From: Candidatus Woesearchaeota archaeon
GTDB taxonomy: Archaea > Nanobdellota > Nanobdellia > Woesearchaeales > DSVV01
Direction of reading: 5' to 3'
DNA: 64,000 nt
Assembly: GCA_018657385.1 (NCBI GenBank)
Contig: JABHXF010000033.1
Location: 39,803 to 103,802, forward strand
Positions 9,602-18,381 of this stretch are shown one piece after another. Position 1 is the stretch's first letter. Each line of letters starts with the position of its first letter. The notes under the pieces are model-generated. The model was not told the DNA's origin and searched no databases. It was given only the letters and a program-made list of their open reading frames with translations. The translations under genes were made by a program, and so were the position numbers.

Positions 9602-10051
9602 ATGAAGGATATCAAACAAAAACTAATCAAACTCTTTAAAGAAGGATATTGTACACCACAGATAGCTAGGATTGCAAAGAAAATTAAAGAGCCATCTACA
9701 ACAATACACTATAATATAAAAAAATTAGAAAAAGAAGGGGCTGTAAGGGGATATAATGCTGTTTTTGATTATAAAGAAATTGGTTTAGGCTATTGTACAT
9801 ACTTATTTATTAGATTGAATACTGAAAACTATGATAAATCAGAAGATATTGCTAAGCAAATTGCAAAGTATGAAAATGTTGAAAGTGTAGATATTGTAAC
9901 TGGACAATATGAAATTATTGTTAAGCTAAGATGTAAAGATAGTGATGATTATTATGTTTTTGTTCAAAGATTATTAAAAAAATATGGTATAGCAAAAGCA
10001 TTCTCAATGACATCACTTAAACAAGTTAAAACTGAGTTTGTTAATTTGTAA
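9602..10051 (+). CDS. Lrp/AsnC family transcriptional regulator
   Basis: 149 residues: N-terminal winged HTH (about 1-60, with TPQIARIAKKIKEPSTTIHY as the HTH), then a RAM ligand-binding domain (about 65-149) with YCTYLFIRLN and NVESVDIVTGQYEIIVKL. Archaeal members bind small effectors, often amino acids, and commonly autoregulate. It is divergent from an amino-acid racemase, and the shared promoter region has two related palindromes. The likely role is local control of that racemase. The effector is unknown. Confidence 0.9.
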   Translation: MKDIKQKLIKLFKEGYCTPQIARIAKKIKEPSTTIHYNIKKLEKEGAVRGYNAVFDYKEIGLGYCTYLFIRLNTENYDKSEDIAKQIAKYENVESVDIVTGQYEIIVKLRCKDSDDYYVFVQRLLKKYGIAKAFSMTSLKQVKTEFVNL

Positions 10052-10084
10052 TTATTATTTTTATATTATTTATTCAATCCTTTT

Positions 10085-10819
10085 TTATTCTAATTCAAAA
10101 TAAACTCTTCTATTATTTTTGCCTTGATTCTTTGATTTAAGAAATTTTAATTTTCCTACTTCTTTTGTATTAGCAACATGAGTACCACCATCAGGTTGAA
10201 TATCAAAACCAACAATCTCAACAATTCTAACATTTGTAATATTTTCTGGTAAACCTTTTGCCAATCTTAAGAATTTATCAACATCTTCATTCTTATCAAC
10301 ATAATAAACTTTATTTTCATGACCTTCAGCTGCAATTTTGTTTGATTCTGCGATATAATTAGCTAGCATTTCAGGATTGTATTCTTCTACTGAGAAATCA
10401 ATTCTTGATCTTTCAATGTTTAATTGGTTGCCTGTAATCATTGCTTTGCATTCTTTATGTAAAACACCAGCTAAAATATGACATGCAGTATGCATTCTCA
10501 TTAATTTGTATCTTCTATCCCAATTTAGTTTGCAAGTTACTTCATCTCCTTCATTTAAATCAGAAAGATTACAATCAACTTCATGGCTAATTTCTCCTGA
10601 GAATTTTCCTACAAACACAACATTGAATTCTTTTCCATCAGATTTTTTTGTAATAACACCTTCATCATGTGGTTGTCCACCAGAATTTGGATAAAAAGCA
10701 GATTTATCTAATGTAATGAATAATGTGTTTTTATTTTCTTTATCATTATTTTTAATACTAACAACCTTTGCATTCCATTCTTTTAAGTATGAATCATCTA
10801 AATAAAGTGTTTCTGTCAT
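10085..10819 (-). CDS. alaX: Alanyl-tRNA editing protein AlaX
   Basis: Free-standing editing domain that hydrolyses Ser- or Gly-tRNA(Ala). The zinc motif HTACH (residues about 110-114) and the later DGGTHVAN segment are present; the usual Cys of CGGTH is replaced by Asp here. The N-terminal FYPNSGGQPHDEG is the Gly-rich module of AlaRS and AlaX-M proteins. At 244 residues it is medium-length (AlaX-M). It is convergent with the Lrp gene and stands alone. The Cys-to-Asp change at a zinc-ligand position is notable but occurs in a context otherwise fully conserved. Confidence 0.9.
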   Translation of the reverse strand: MTETLYLDDSYLKEWNAKVVSIKNNDKENKNTLFITLDKSAFYPNSGGQPHDEGVITKKSDGKEFNVVFVGKFSGEISHEVDCNLSDLNEGDEVTCKLNWDRRYKLMRMHTACHILAGVLHKECKAMITGNQLNIERSRIDFSVEEYNPEMLANYIAESNKIAAEGHENKVYYVDKNEDVDKFLRLAKGLPENITNVRIVEIVGFDIQPDGGTHVANTKEVGKLKFLKSKNQGKNNRRVYFELE

Positions 10820-10846
10820 AATATCACCTAAACTATGAGAACTAAC

Positions 10847-11332
10847 TCACGTTTTAATATTTTTTGTTGATTTCATATGTTTTTTATTCTTTTGATATCT
10901 TTTAACAATAAATAAAACTATAAAATAACTTAAAATGGATATGATTATTCCATTTATAATACTACCTACTAAATATCTTCTGCTAAAATTATAGACTAAA
11001 TCAACAAACACCAAGTTATATTTAATAACAGGCACTGCTCCAAATAATAAATCTCCAACCTTATGATTTAACCAATAGATTGGTATTGAAACAATTGGGT
11101 TCCAAAATAAAATTGCACCAAATAACGATAGTTTGCTAATCCTTTCAAATATTAAAACTAATAACAAACCAATCAGAATATTAAAACCAGGGGTTGGAAG
11201 AACAGATATGAATGTTCCAATAGCAAATCCTAAAGCAATTGAATGAGGAGTTGTTTTAAGTTTAATTACCTCATTGAAATGATGTTTCATTAAATTTATT
11301 ATCTTTTTCATAATCTCAATAATTATGTTCAT
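10847..11332 (-). CDS. DUF2062 membrane protein
   Basis: 161 residues with a DUF2062 core: SIALGFAIGTFISVLPTPGF, then FWNPIVSIPIYWL. Several hydrophobic stretches (about 30-50, 55-75, 80-100, 125-150) indicate an integral membrane protein. No function is established for the family. It overlaps the upstream gene by 17 bases; an internal ATG (Met8, at 11311) would remove the overlap and may be the true start. Confidence 0.75.
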   Translation of the reverse strand: MNIIIEIMKKIINLMKHHFNEVIKLKTTPHSIALGFAIGTFISVLPTPGFNILIGLLLVLIFERISKLSLFGAILFWNPIVSIPIYWLNHKVGDLLFGAVPVIKYNLVFVDLVYNFSRRYLVGSIINGIIISILSYFIVLFIVKRYQKNKKHMKSTKNIKT

Positions 11333-11795
11333 CTAATTCATTGTTAGGATCAGTATCTTTATACTTCTCATAGTGATCTCTACATAACTTTCTACCTTCC
11401 CATATCTTAGAAGCCTTTCTTGTGCAATTATAATCTTCACATTCAGTAATTTCTTCATCAGATTCAGACATCCTAAATAGTCTTATTGAATTTAAACTTA
11501 ACCTAAATTCTTTTATTAAATAATTAATAATATTTTCATAATCTATATTATATTTATAATCAAAAATAATCTTTACTTTTCTATTCTCTCTTTCTGTATC
11601 CATTACAATTTTACCGTTTTCTGTGATTATAATTGATATAAAATAATTCTTGTTGATATTATAACTGATAGGTCCATCAACTAATTTTGAAGAAGTAATA
11701 TTCATGAGTTCTTCTAATACTTTGTTTATATATTCCTTTGTAAGCAAGCTTTCATCAATATTTACACATGAAATAAAAGTTATATTATTTTCCAT
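11316..11795 (-). CDS. Hypothetical protein with C-terminal zinc-binding motif
   Basis: 159 residues, not recognised. The C-terminal 45 residues contain CEDYNCTRKASKIWEGRKLC followed by a nearby His, a Cx4C...CxxH pattern likely to bind zinc. The N-terminal part is a mix of short strands and helices without signal peptide or membrane segments. It overlaps the DUF2062 gene, so the two are probably one operon. Confidence 0.6.
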   Translation of the reverse strand: MENNITFISCVNIDESLLTKEYINKVLEELMNITSSKLVDGPISYNINKNYFISIIITENGKIVMDTERENRKVKIIFDYKYNIDYENIINYLIKEFRLSLNSIRLFRMSESDEEITECEDYNCTRKASKIWEGRKLCRDHYEKYKDTDPNNELDEHNY

Positions 11796-11898
11796 TGATA
11801 ATAGAATGGTGTTATGCTTTTTATACTTTCTCTTAATGTTGTTTTAAACTTTATTGTTTTGCGTAACCTTTATAAACCAATCAATCACTATAGTTTAT

Positions 11899-12816
11899 AT
11901 GGCATTTTTAGAAATAATCACTGGCTTTGCTACTCAAGTTTCAGGTTTTCTTCAAACTGGTTTAGGTAAACCTATATTAATTATAATAATTCTGATTTCA
12001 GCACTAATCATTGAAAGGATTGTAAGAAAACTGCTTCATAAATCATTTGAGAAATCATCTAAATTTATTAAAGTTGATCATACTCAATATGCAGTACTTA
12101 AACATATAACAAGCGCAGTTATCTATATGGTTGGTATTGGTGTAGCAATATTTATGATACCAGCCCTTAAAACATTGTCAATATCATTATTTGCAGGGGC
12201 AGGTGTCCTTGCAATAGTTATTGGTTTTGCCTCACAAACTGCATTTTCAAATATTGTTAGTGGTATATTCATTGCAATCTTTAAGCCATTTAGGGTTGGT
12301 GATACTATCCAATTTGGAAGTAATAGTGACAAAAGAGGAACCATAGAAGACATAACTTTAAGACATACCGTTATAAGAAATTTTGAAAATAAAAGATTTG
12401 TTGTTCCAAACTCAATTATTAGTAATGAAATTATTGAAAACTATAACTTAGGGGATGATAAGATCTGTAGGTTTGTAGAATTTGGTATAAGCTATGATTC
12501 AGATATAGACAAAGCAATGAAAATAATGAGATCAGAAGCTATGAAACATCCTCATCTCTTAGATAATAGAAAAAAAGAAGAAAAAGATAAGGGGATTCCA
12601 GCTGTGGTTATTAGAGTAATTGGCTTTAGTGATAGTTCTGTTAATTTAAGAGCATGGGTTTGGACAAAAGATCCACCATCTGCTTATGAATTAGGCTGTG
12701 ATCTGAACAAATCAATAAAAGAAAGGTTTGATAAAGAAGGTATTGAAATTCCTTTCCCTTACAGAACTATTGTCTATAAAGATCAAATCAATAGAGGAAA
12801 GAGATTTAGAAAATGA
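11899..12816 (+). CDS. MscS-family mechanosensitive channel
   Basis: Small-conductance mechanosensitive ion channel that releases solutes on hypo-osmotic shock. After N-terminal membrane helices comes the pore-lining TM3 (SISLFAGAGVLAIVIGFASQ) and the MscS beta-domain signature GIFIAIFKPFRVGDTI, then VVPNSIISNEIIENY. I use the ATG at 11899 (MAFLEIITG) because the upstream ORF extension begins inside the promoter region and lacks a ribosome-binding site. The last four bases overlap the CorA gene (ATGA), so the two are translationally coupled. Confidence 0.9.
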   Translation: MAFLEIITGFATQVSGFLQTGLGKPILIIIILISALIIERIVRKLLHKSFEKSSKFIKVDHTQYAVLKHITSAVIYMVGIGVAIFMIPALKTLSISLFAGAGVLAIVIGFASQTAFSNIVSGIFIAIFKPFRVGDTIQFGSNSDKRGTIEDITLRHTVIRNFENKRFVVPNSIISNEIIENYNLGDDKICRFVEFGISYDSDIDKAMKIMRSEAMKHPHLLDNRKKEEKDKGIPAVVIRVIGFSDSSVNLRAWVWTKDPPSAYELGCDLNKSIKERFDKEGIEIPFPYRTIVYKDQINRGKRFRK

Positions 12817-13754
12817 TTGAAATATTTTATCTTGATAAAAAAGTAAAAAAGGCACAATTGAAAGATTTGCCTAAGTTAAAAAACAATAAGGTATGGATTG
12901 ACATATTTAAGGCAAGTAAAGAAGATATCCTTACTATTGGAAAAATATTTGATATTCATCCTTTGACAGTAGAAGATTTAGTTACCTCAAGTACAAGAAT
13001 AAAAGTAGAAGAGTTTCCAAATTATTTGTTCTGTGTATTTTATGGTCTTCTAAAAACAAAAGACATTGCACTCAAAGAGGTTAATTTTATCCTCGGAAAA
13101 GATTTTCTTATAACTAATCATAATCATGATTCACCTGCTTTTCAAGATCTAAAATCAAATCCTGAAAAGATTGAGTTATTGTTTAATAAAGGTGTGGAAT
13201 TCATATTTCATAGGCTTTTGGATAAAGAAATAGATAATTTTTCTCCAATATTGGAGACAATAGATGATGATATTGAAACTATAGAAGATTCAGTTGCAAA
13301 GAAAGCAGATTCAAAAATGCTTCAGAATATTCTTAAGATGAAACGTAAAGTAATTCTGCTTAAAAAGACTGTTATTCCACAAAGAGAAAAAATCTCATTT
13401 ATTGCTAAAAACGATTATAAGTTTATATCAAAAAAAAGTATACCTTATTTCAGAGATATCTATGATCATTCAATAAGGGTTGCTGACAGTATTGATAATT
13501 ATCGGGAAGCAGTTGGCAATACTTTTGATGTTTATATGTCTACTTTATCTAACAACATGAATGAAGTCATGAAAACATTAAGTATTATTGCTACAATTGC
13601 TTTGCCATTATCTGTTATTTCTGGGATTTATGGAACAAATTTCACAAAACTACCTGGTTCAGGTTTTTTATATGGATTCTGGACAATGATATTTGTAATG
13701 GTACTTGTATCTGTGGGCATGCTTTTATTTTTTAAGAAAAGAAGATGGTTCTGA
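12813..13754 (+). CDS. corA: CorA-family divalent metal transporter (GTN variant)
   Basis: 313 residues: a large cytoplasmic alpha/beta and stalk region, then two C-terminal membrane helices (about 250-272 and 285-307). The loop that normally reads YGMNF here reads YGTNF; the rest of the fold (IHPLTVEDL, ISGIYG, terminal Lys/Arg cluster) is conserved. CorA proteins carry Mg2+, Co2+ or Ni2+, and ZntB relatives move Zn2+. The GMN-to-GTN change could alter ion selection. It is coupled to MscS by a 4-base overlap. Confidence 0.88.
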   Translation: MIEIFYLDKKVKKAQLKDLPKLKNNKVWIDIFKASKEDILTIGKIFDIHPLTVEDLVTSSTRIKVEEFPNYLFCVFYGLLKTKDIALKEVNFILGKDFLITNHNHDSPAFQDLKSNPEKIELLFNKGVEFIFHRLLDKEIDNFSPILETIDDDIETIEDSVAKKADSKMLQNILKMKRKVILLKKTVIPQREKISFIAKNDYKFISKKSIPYFRDIYDHSIRVADSIDNYREAVGNTFDVYMSTLSNNMNEVMKTLSIIATIALPLSVISGIYGTNFTKLPGSGFLYGFWTMIFVMVLVSVGMLLFFKKRRWF

Positions 13755-13798
13755 CTTTTAGTTTAGTTCTTATTTGCTTTATTCTATTAATATAATGG

Positions 13799-13986
13799 TA
13801 TGTGCATAGCTCCTTTTATGATGTTGTTACTGCCTCAAATTTGTTATAGTGGCATTGTGTTTTTATTATGTTAGGAACTGAAATCCAATTATATACCCTA
13901 ACATATTATTTTAGCAAGTTATACTTATGTGATTTCAGCCACTATAACCGGTAGTAACAACATCTCTGTTAGGAGCTATGCATATA
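13799..13986. repeat. Large pseudoknot-capable palindrome
   Basis: Nested arms pair across 188 bp: TATGTGCATAGCTCCT (13799) with 13971-13986; GATGTTGTTACTGCC (13820) with 13950-13964 (one mismatch); TTATAGTGGC (13844) with 13938-13947. Inside, TATGTTAGG (13867) pairs with CCTAACATA (13897), and CTGAAATC (13878) pairs with GATTTCAG (13931). These two helices interleave in an A-B-A'-B' order. The element lies between corA and the methyltransferase gene. Confidence 0.75.
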
Positions 13987-14031
13987 CATATAACAACAAA
14001 TTTTATATAAAATTACATCAATAAACCAATT

Positions 14032-14781
14032 ATGGAACAAAAACAGTGGGATAAACTTGCTGAAAAGTATCATGATGAAGTAATTAGTCCTTTTTTTGGA
14101 GAAGTTGAAAATCCATTAATTGATGAACTAAAGAAAATTAAAAATAAAAATAATAAAATAGTTGCAGAATTTGGATGTGGTTTGTTTTATTTAGGTGAAA
14201 AATTATCAAAAATGTTTAAACAAGTGCATGCTTCTGATTTTTCTTCTAAAATGGTTAAGAAAGCAAAGGAAGGAAATCTTCAGTTTACTAATATTAACCT
14301 TGTACAAGAAGATATAAGAAAAATAAATTATAAAAATAAATTTGATGTAATTCTTTCTGTAAACTCCTTATTAATGCCATCTTTAAAAGACATAAGTGTT
14401 TCATTTCAAAACTTACATAATGCATTAAAGAAAAATGGAACTTGTTTTATAATCTTACCATCGATGGAAGCTGTTATTTATCATGGACATTTGTTATTAC
14501 ATCAACAATTAGATAAACATGACGAAGCAACAGCAAAAAGAACAGCTAAAGTAATGTTTGAGCTTAATAAATATGATCTGTTCACAGGACATTATACAGA
14601 TGGTAAAGACAAGCAAAAGTTTTATTATAAACATGGAATCATGCAATTCATGAAAAAAGCTGGTTTTAATGAAATAAAAATTTCTAAAGTAAAATATCCT
14701 TGGGGAAAAGAAGTAAGTGATTATGAAGATTTTCCTAATGAAGATAAATTATGGGATTGGTTTATCAAAGCAAAGAAATAA
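14032..14781 (+). CDS. Class I SAM-dependent methyltransferase
   Basis: 249 residues with a Rossmann-type methyltransferase fold. Motif I is VAEFGCGLFYLGEKL (about 45-60), the acidic strand-2 position is HASDFSSKM, and motif IV is KFDVILSVNSLLMP. An N-terminal WDKLAEKYHDE is typical of Methyltransf_11/25 small-molecule enzymes. Substrate unknown. A large palindrome separates it from corA, and its stop codon touches the convergent reductase gene. Confidence 0.8.
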   Translation: MEQKQWDKLAEKYHDEVISPFFGEVENPLIDELKKIKNKNNKIVAEFGCGLFYLGEKLSKMFKQVHASDFSSKMVKKAKEGNLQFTNINLVQEDIRKINYKNKFDVILSVNSLLMPSLKDISVSFQNLHNALKKNGTCFIILPSMEAVIYHGHLLLHQQLDKHDEATAKRTAKVMFELNKYDLFTGHYTDGKDKQKFYYKHGIMQFMKKAGFNEIKISKVKYPWGKEVSDYEDFPNEDKLWDWFIKAKK

Positions 14782-15357
14782 TTAATATAACCAGCTTAAA
14801 CCTTTTTTAACTAATTTTTCTATCTTTTGCTTAGAACTATCATCAAAATTTAATGCTCCACCATATTGAAATACTTTAGTTTTAATACCACAATATTGTA
14901 GAATGTCTTTTTTCATTATTTTTGCTGCTCTTTTCCCCATAAATAAGCATGACATGAAATTATTCGCACCACTTGTTATAAAAACAGCTGCTTTTCTACC
15001 TTTTAGCAATCCTTTTGGATAACCATTAACAAATTCAAAAGCAAATTTTGAAGTGAAAACACGATCAATAAAACCTTTCATAATAGCTGGCATTGAGTTC
15101 CACCAAACAGGATAAATGAAAATTAGTTTATCTGCATTTGTTATTTGTTTTTGTATTTCTTTGTTTTGCTTTGAAATAGTGTAATTACCTCTTGTATAAT
15201 GTTCTTTTTCATGTAAAAGGGGATCATATTTCATTTTGTATAAATTAAGAAGTACAATGTCTGTTTCTATCTCTTTTAAACTTGCAATTACATTATTTAG
15301 GATCTCAGCACAGTGTCCACCTGTGTCTGGATGTGCATATATTATTAAAGTTTTCAT
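14782..15357 (-). CDS. Flavodoxin-fold NAD(P)H quinone reductase
   Basis: 191 residues with a flavodoxin-2 fold. N-terminal IIYAHPDTGGHCAEILN begins the FMN/FAD-binding region, and the family core FIYPVWWNSMPAIMKGFIDR with FTSGANN-like VFITSGANNF follows. Members (MdaB, KefF, modulators of drug activity) reduce quinones by two electrons or regulate K+ efflux. No partner transporter is adjacent, so a redox-protection role is the simpler reading. Confidence 0.8.
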   Translation of the reverse strand: MKTLIIYAHPDTGGHCAEILNNVIASLKEIETDIVLLNLYKMKYDPLLHEKEHYTRGNYTISKQNKEIQKQITNADKLIFIYPVWWNSMPAIMKGFIDRVFTSKFAFEFVNGYPKGLLKGRKAAVFITSGANNFMSCLFMGKRAAKIMKKDILQYCGIKTKVFQYGGALNFDDSSKQKIEKLVKKGLSWLY

Positions 15358-15439
15358 TATTATATTTACTTAACTTATTTAGTTAAATATTTTTCTGTTT
15401 ATTCTAATGTTTATTAAGGTATAAGTAATTTAATTTTAA

Positions 15440-15790
15440 TTATTCTGAATTTAAACATAAAAACATTGCAAGATCCTCATCTGCCTTTAATGAATGTGGT
15501 GCATTAGCTGGCATAAAAATAAATACACCTGGCTCAAGCTTAATTTCATTATTAAATAATTTGAATGTGCCCTTTCCTTTTAATATTTGAACAAATCCTG
15601 CTTTTGTAGATGTATGTGTATCAATGTCTGTACCTTTTGCTAAATTCATTAATGTATAATTATAATTTTCTGATTTTGCTAATACTCTACTATTTATTCC
15701 ACCTTCACTAAAATTCATAATCTCATTTAGATTAATATTAAATCCTTCCTTCATTTGTTCATTTAGATTTTTATTTTTTTCATTTTCCAT
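15440..15790 (-). CDS. Small cupin-domain protein
   Basis: 116 residues forming a single cupin barrel: TDIDTHTSTKAGFVQILKGK (motif 1 region, with His ligand candidates), then PGVFIFMPANAPHSLKA (motif 2). It lies 2 bases downstream of the ferredoxin-like gene, so the two are co-transcribed and probably act together. Cupin ligands are metal or small organic compounds; nothing here identifies which. Confidence 0.75.
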   Translation of the reverse strand: MENEKNKNLNEQMKEGFNINLNEIMNFSEGGINSRVLAKSENYNYTLMNLAKGTDIDTHTSTKAGFVQILKGKGTFKLFNNEIKLEPGVFIFMPANAPHSLKADEDLAMFLCLNSE

Positions 15791-15792
15791 TT

Positions 15793-16662
15793 TTACACCC
15801 AGTTTTCATTTACAATATTTCCTTGTATACCAACAACAACTGCTTTTATAGGTATCTTTCTTTCAGCGTTGTCAACTGCTGTCTTTGCTATATGCAACAA
15901 GCCACCACAACAAGGAACTTCCATAATCATTACAGTTAATGTATTGATTTTTGCTTCATCAATAAGTGCTGTTAATTTTCCAATATAAATTTCTTGTTCA
16001 GAATCAAGCTTTGGACATGCAATTGCTAAACTTTTATCTTTCAAATAATCCTTATGAAAATCAGCTAATGCATATGCTGTACAATCTGCTGCTAATAATA
16101 CATCCTTATTTTGAAAATAAGGTGCATGAGGTGTTACTAAATGTAATTGAACAGGCCATTGTCTTAGTTGAGAAGTTCTTTTTCCTGATTCATCATCTTC
16201 ATTATTATCTACATCTTTATTACTAAAATCTTTCATTGCCATGCCTGGACAATTACATTGTTTGTTTCCTGGCTCTTTATCATCATTCATATTCTCTTCC
16301 TCGCTATTTTTTAATGGGTTTTTAATATTATTATCTTCTAAATATTCAAGTGCTTGTTTCAAATATTCATTCTCATTGTGATCTATCATGTGTTGTAAAT
16401 GAGCCTTTACAGTATTCATGCCTTGTTTTACTATTTTTTCCATTACTTTTTTTTCATCATAAGGCTCTGCTTCTCTCTCAACTATTGTTATTGCACCTTG
16501 AGGACAATGGCCTAAGCAATTACCTAAACCATCACAAAATAAATCACTAATTAATCTTGCCTTATTATCTATTATTTGTAAAGCACCTTCATGACAATTT
16601 GGAATACATAAACCACAACCATTACATTTATCTTCATCTATTTCTACTATTTTTCTTTTCAT
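15793..16662 (-). CDS. 2[4Fe-4S] ferredoxin-domain protein of an anaerobe-type family
   Basis: 289 residues. The N-terminal 60 contain two cluster motifs, CNGCGLCIPNCHEGAL and CDGLGNCLGHCPQGA, the second with a slightly longer first spacing. A C-terminal domain of about 130 residues includes PHAPYFQNKDVLLAADCTA, IACPKLD and MEVPCCGGL, with further cysteines. Related proteins in fermentative anaerobes are often annotated simply as 4Fe-4S binding proteins. A role as a redox or hydroxylamine-type oxidoreductase adaptor is possible but unproven. The cupin gene follows immediately. Confidence 0.75.
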   Translation of the reverse strand: MKRKIVEIDEDKCNGCGLCIPNCHEGALQIIDNKARLISDLFCDGLGNCLGHCPQGAITIVEREAEPYDEKKVMEKIVKQGMNTVKAHLQHMIDHNENEYLKQALEYLEDNNIKNPLKNSEEENMNDDKEPGNKQCNCPGMAMKDFSNKDVDNNEDDESGKRTSQLRQWPVQLHLVTPHAPYFQNKDVLLAADCTAYALADFHKDYLKDKSLAIACPKLDSEQEIYIGKLTALIDEAKINTLTVMIMEVPCCGGLLHIAKTAVDNAERKIPIKAVVVGIQGNIVNENWV

Positions 16663-16836
16663 TTATGTTTCACCCTTGGTATTACAATTTAATTGATTAA
16701 TATAACATATAAGTAAAAAGAAGTTGTTTATAAAACTTAGTCTATGGATTATGTGTTTATCATTTTATTATAACTATAATTTATAAGTTTTGAACTTAGG
16801 ACCCATGTTAAATATAATAAAAAAAGAAAAAATTAT

Positions 16837-16937
16837 TGTTAAATCAAGCCTAATATTTTTTGCTTTAGCTAGAGGAAGGCTTGATTAAACAATCCTTCAA
16901 ATTTGCCAATTAATATTAAATTTTGGGCAAATTTGAA
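16837..16937. terminator. Tandem hairpins downstream of DoxX gene
   Basis: Hairpin 1 pairs TGTTAAATCAAGCCT (16837) with 16877-16891 (one mismatch). Hairpin 2 pairs TTCAAATTTGCC (16896) with 16926-16937 and abuts the DoxX stop codon at 16938. They could terminate or stabilise the DoxX transcript. The rest of 16663-16836 shows only AT-rich promoter-like sequence. Confidence 0.5.
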
Positions 16938-17369
16938 TTACTTACATTTTTTACATAGTAAGTTATCCAAACTAAACTTTCCAGCACCATAACCAAATAA
17001 TAAGACCATTGATGCAAAGAAAACTACTACAAGTTCTCCACCATTAGTAAATGGATTTAAACCATTTGGCATATGTCCCATAATAAAAGCAACAATCATT
17101 TGGATTCCACCTAAGGCAGCGAACACTCTTGTGAATAATCCTAATGCAATAGCTATTCCACCTACTAATTCAACTAATCCAGCAATAACTCCTAACCAAA
17201 CTGGAATACTCATTGCACCAGCGAATCCTGATATAGTAAAATCACTCATGAATCCAAACTTCATTGCACCATGCATTGCAAATAACAATCCAATAATTAC
17301 TCTAAAAACTAAAAAACAATAATCACATTTTTTTTCACATTTCCATAATTTACATATTTCTAATGTCAT
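16938..17369 (-). CDS. DoxX family membrane protein
   Basis: 143 residues, four predicted membrane helices. The family core is VIIGLLFAMHGAMKFG, then LGVIAGLVELVGGIAIALG and FAALGGIQMIVAFIMGHMP. Cys-rich ends are unusual: CKLWKCEKKCDYC at the N-terminus and CKKCK at the C-terminus, suggesting metal or disulfide chemistry on one membrane face. DoxX proteins are linked to thiosulfate:quinone oxidoreductase and to thiol redox stress. It is single-gene with its own hairpins downstream. Confidence 0.82.
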   Translation of the reverse strand: MTLEICKLWKCEKKCDYCFLVFRVIIGLLFAMHGAMKFGFMSDFTISGFAGAMSIPVWLGVIAGLVELVGGIAIALGLFTRVFAALGGIQMIVAFIMGHMPNGLNPFTNGGELVVVFFASMVLLFGYGAGKFSLDNLLCKKCK

Positions 17370-17430
17370 CTTTTCACCTCTTTTTTTATTAAATAATTAT
17401 ATTTAAATACTAATATATATGTAATTAATC

Positions 17431-18363
17431 TTATTTTTTTATAACTTTATGGCCGCCAAATTGATTTCTCATGGCTGCAATTAGTTTTCCACAAATATTT
17501 TTCTTAGTTTTACCTGTTTTTGTCTTTGCTGTTCTTGACTTTACCCTCATTAATCTTGCTTGATGTAGTACAGGCATGTCTGCAAGACCTTCTAGTTCTT
17601 TCATCTCGTCTTCAGTTTCTCCTTTTGGAACAGTACAAGATATTTTATCAAGATATCCTTTTGTCTTGAATGATTTCCATAACCAACTTGATAATTTTCC
17701 TGCAATTATACTTCCATTTGCATAAACTTTTGAAACTTCCTTAAGATCAGTATTAAATTTTGGTTTATGTTTTTCTATTGCAAGGAAACCTTCAGCAAGA
17801 GCACTCATCATACCATATTCAATTCCATTATGGACCATCTTAACAAAGTGGCCTGCTCCAGCATTTCCCATGTAACCATAACCATTTTTTGTACACATAT
17901 CTCTAAAAAGGGATTCCACTTTATTGAAAACTTTCTTGTTTCCTCCAACCATCATACATGCCCCATTTCTTGCTCCTTCCATTCCTCCTGAAGTTCCACA
18001 GTCAAGAAAATGAATTCCTTTTTTCTTTAATAGTTTGTTTCTTCTTATCGAATCTTTGTAAAAAGAATTACCTCCATCAATAATAATATCACCTTTATTA
18101 AGCAGAGGGATAAGTTTTGCAATAACCATATCAACTGGTTTCCCTGCCTTTATCATTATCCAAATAACTTTTGGTGTTGTTTTTGAACTTGGTAATTTTT
18201 TCACTAACTCTTCAAGACTATAGGCAGGTATTGCTCCTTTTCTTTTCATCTGTTTTACAGGACCAAATGTACGATTATATGCTACTATTTTGTTTTTTTT
18301 CTCAATAAGATTAAGAACCATATTTGATCCCATTCTTCCTAATCCAATAAATCCTATTTTCAT
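17431..18363 (-). CDS. gnd: 6-phosphogluconate dehydrogenase, decarboxylating (short type)
   Basis: Oxidises 6-phosphogluconate to ribulose-5-phosphate, CO2 and NAD(P)H. N-terminal dinucleotide-binding MKIGFIGLGRMGSNMV, then the substrate-binding signature FLDCGTSGGMEGARNGACMM and catalytic GHFVKMVHNGIEYGMM. At 310 residues it is the short tetrameric (YqeC/GndA-like) class. It is last in an operon with zwf (18 bases upstream) and transketolase. Such an oxidative pentose-phosphate set is absent from most archaea. Confidence 0.93.
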   Translation of the reverse strand: MKIGFIGLGRMGSNMVLNLIEKKNKIVAYNRTFGPVKQMKRKGAIPAYSLEELVKKLPSSKTTPKVIWIMIKAGKPVDMVIAKLIPLLNKGDIIIDGGNSFYKDSIRRNKLLKKKGIHFLDCGTSGGMEGARNGACMMVGGNKKVFNKVESLFRDMCTKNGYGYMGNAGAGHFVKMVHNGIEYGMMSALAEGFLAIEKHKPKFNTDLKEVSKVYANGSIIAGKLSSWLWKSFKTKGYLDKISCTVPKGETEDEMKELEGLADMPVLHQARLMRVKSRTAKTKTGKTKKNICGKLIAAMRNQFGGHKVIKK

Positions 18364-18381
18364 TTTTTCACCATTATTTTT

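Noticed and set aside
15966..16550. Long open frames on the + strand opposite the ferredoxin-like gene, and similar antisense frames elsewhere
   Set aside because: Leu/Phe/Ser-rich translations mirror the AT-rich codon use of the real genes and show no start signals or family features.
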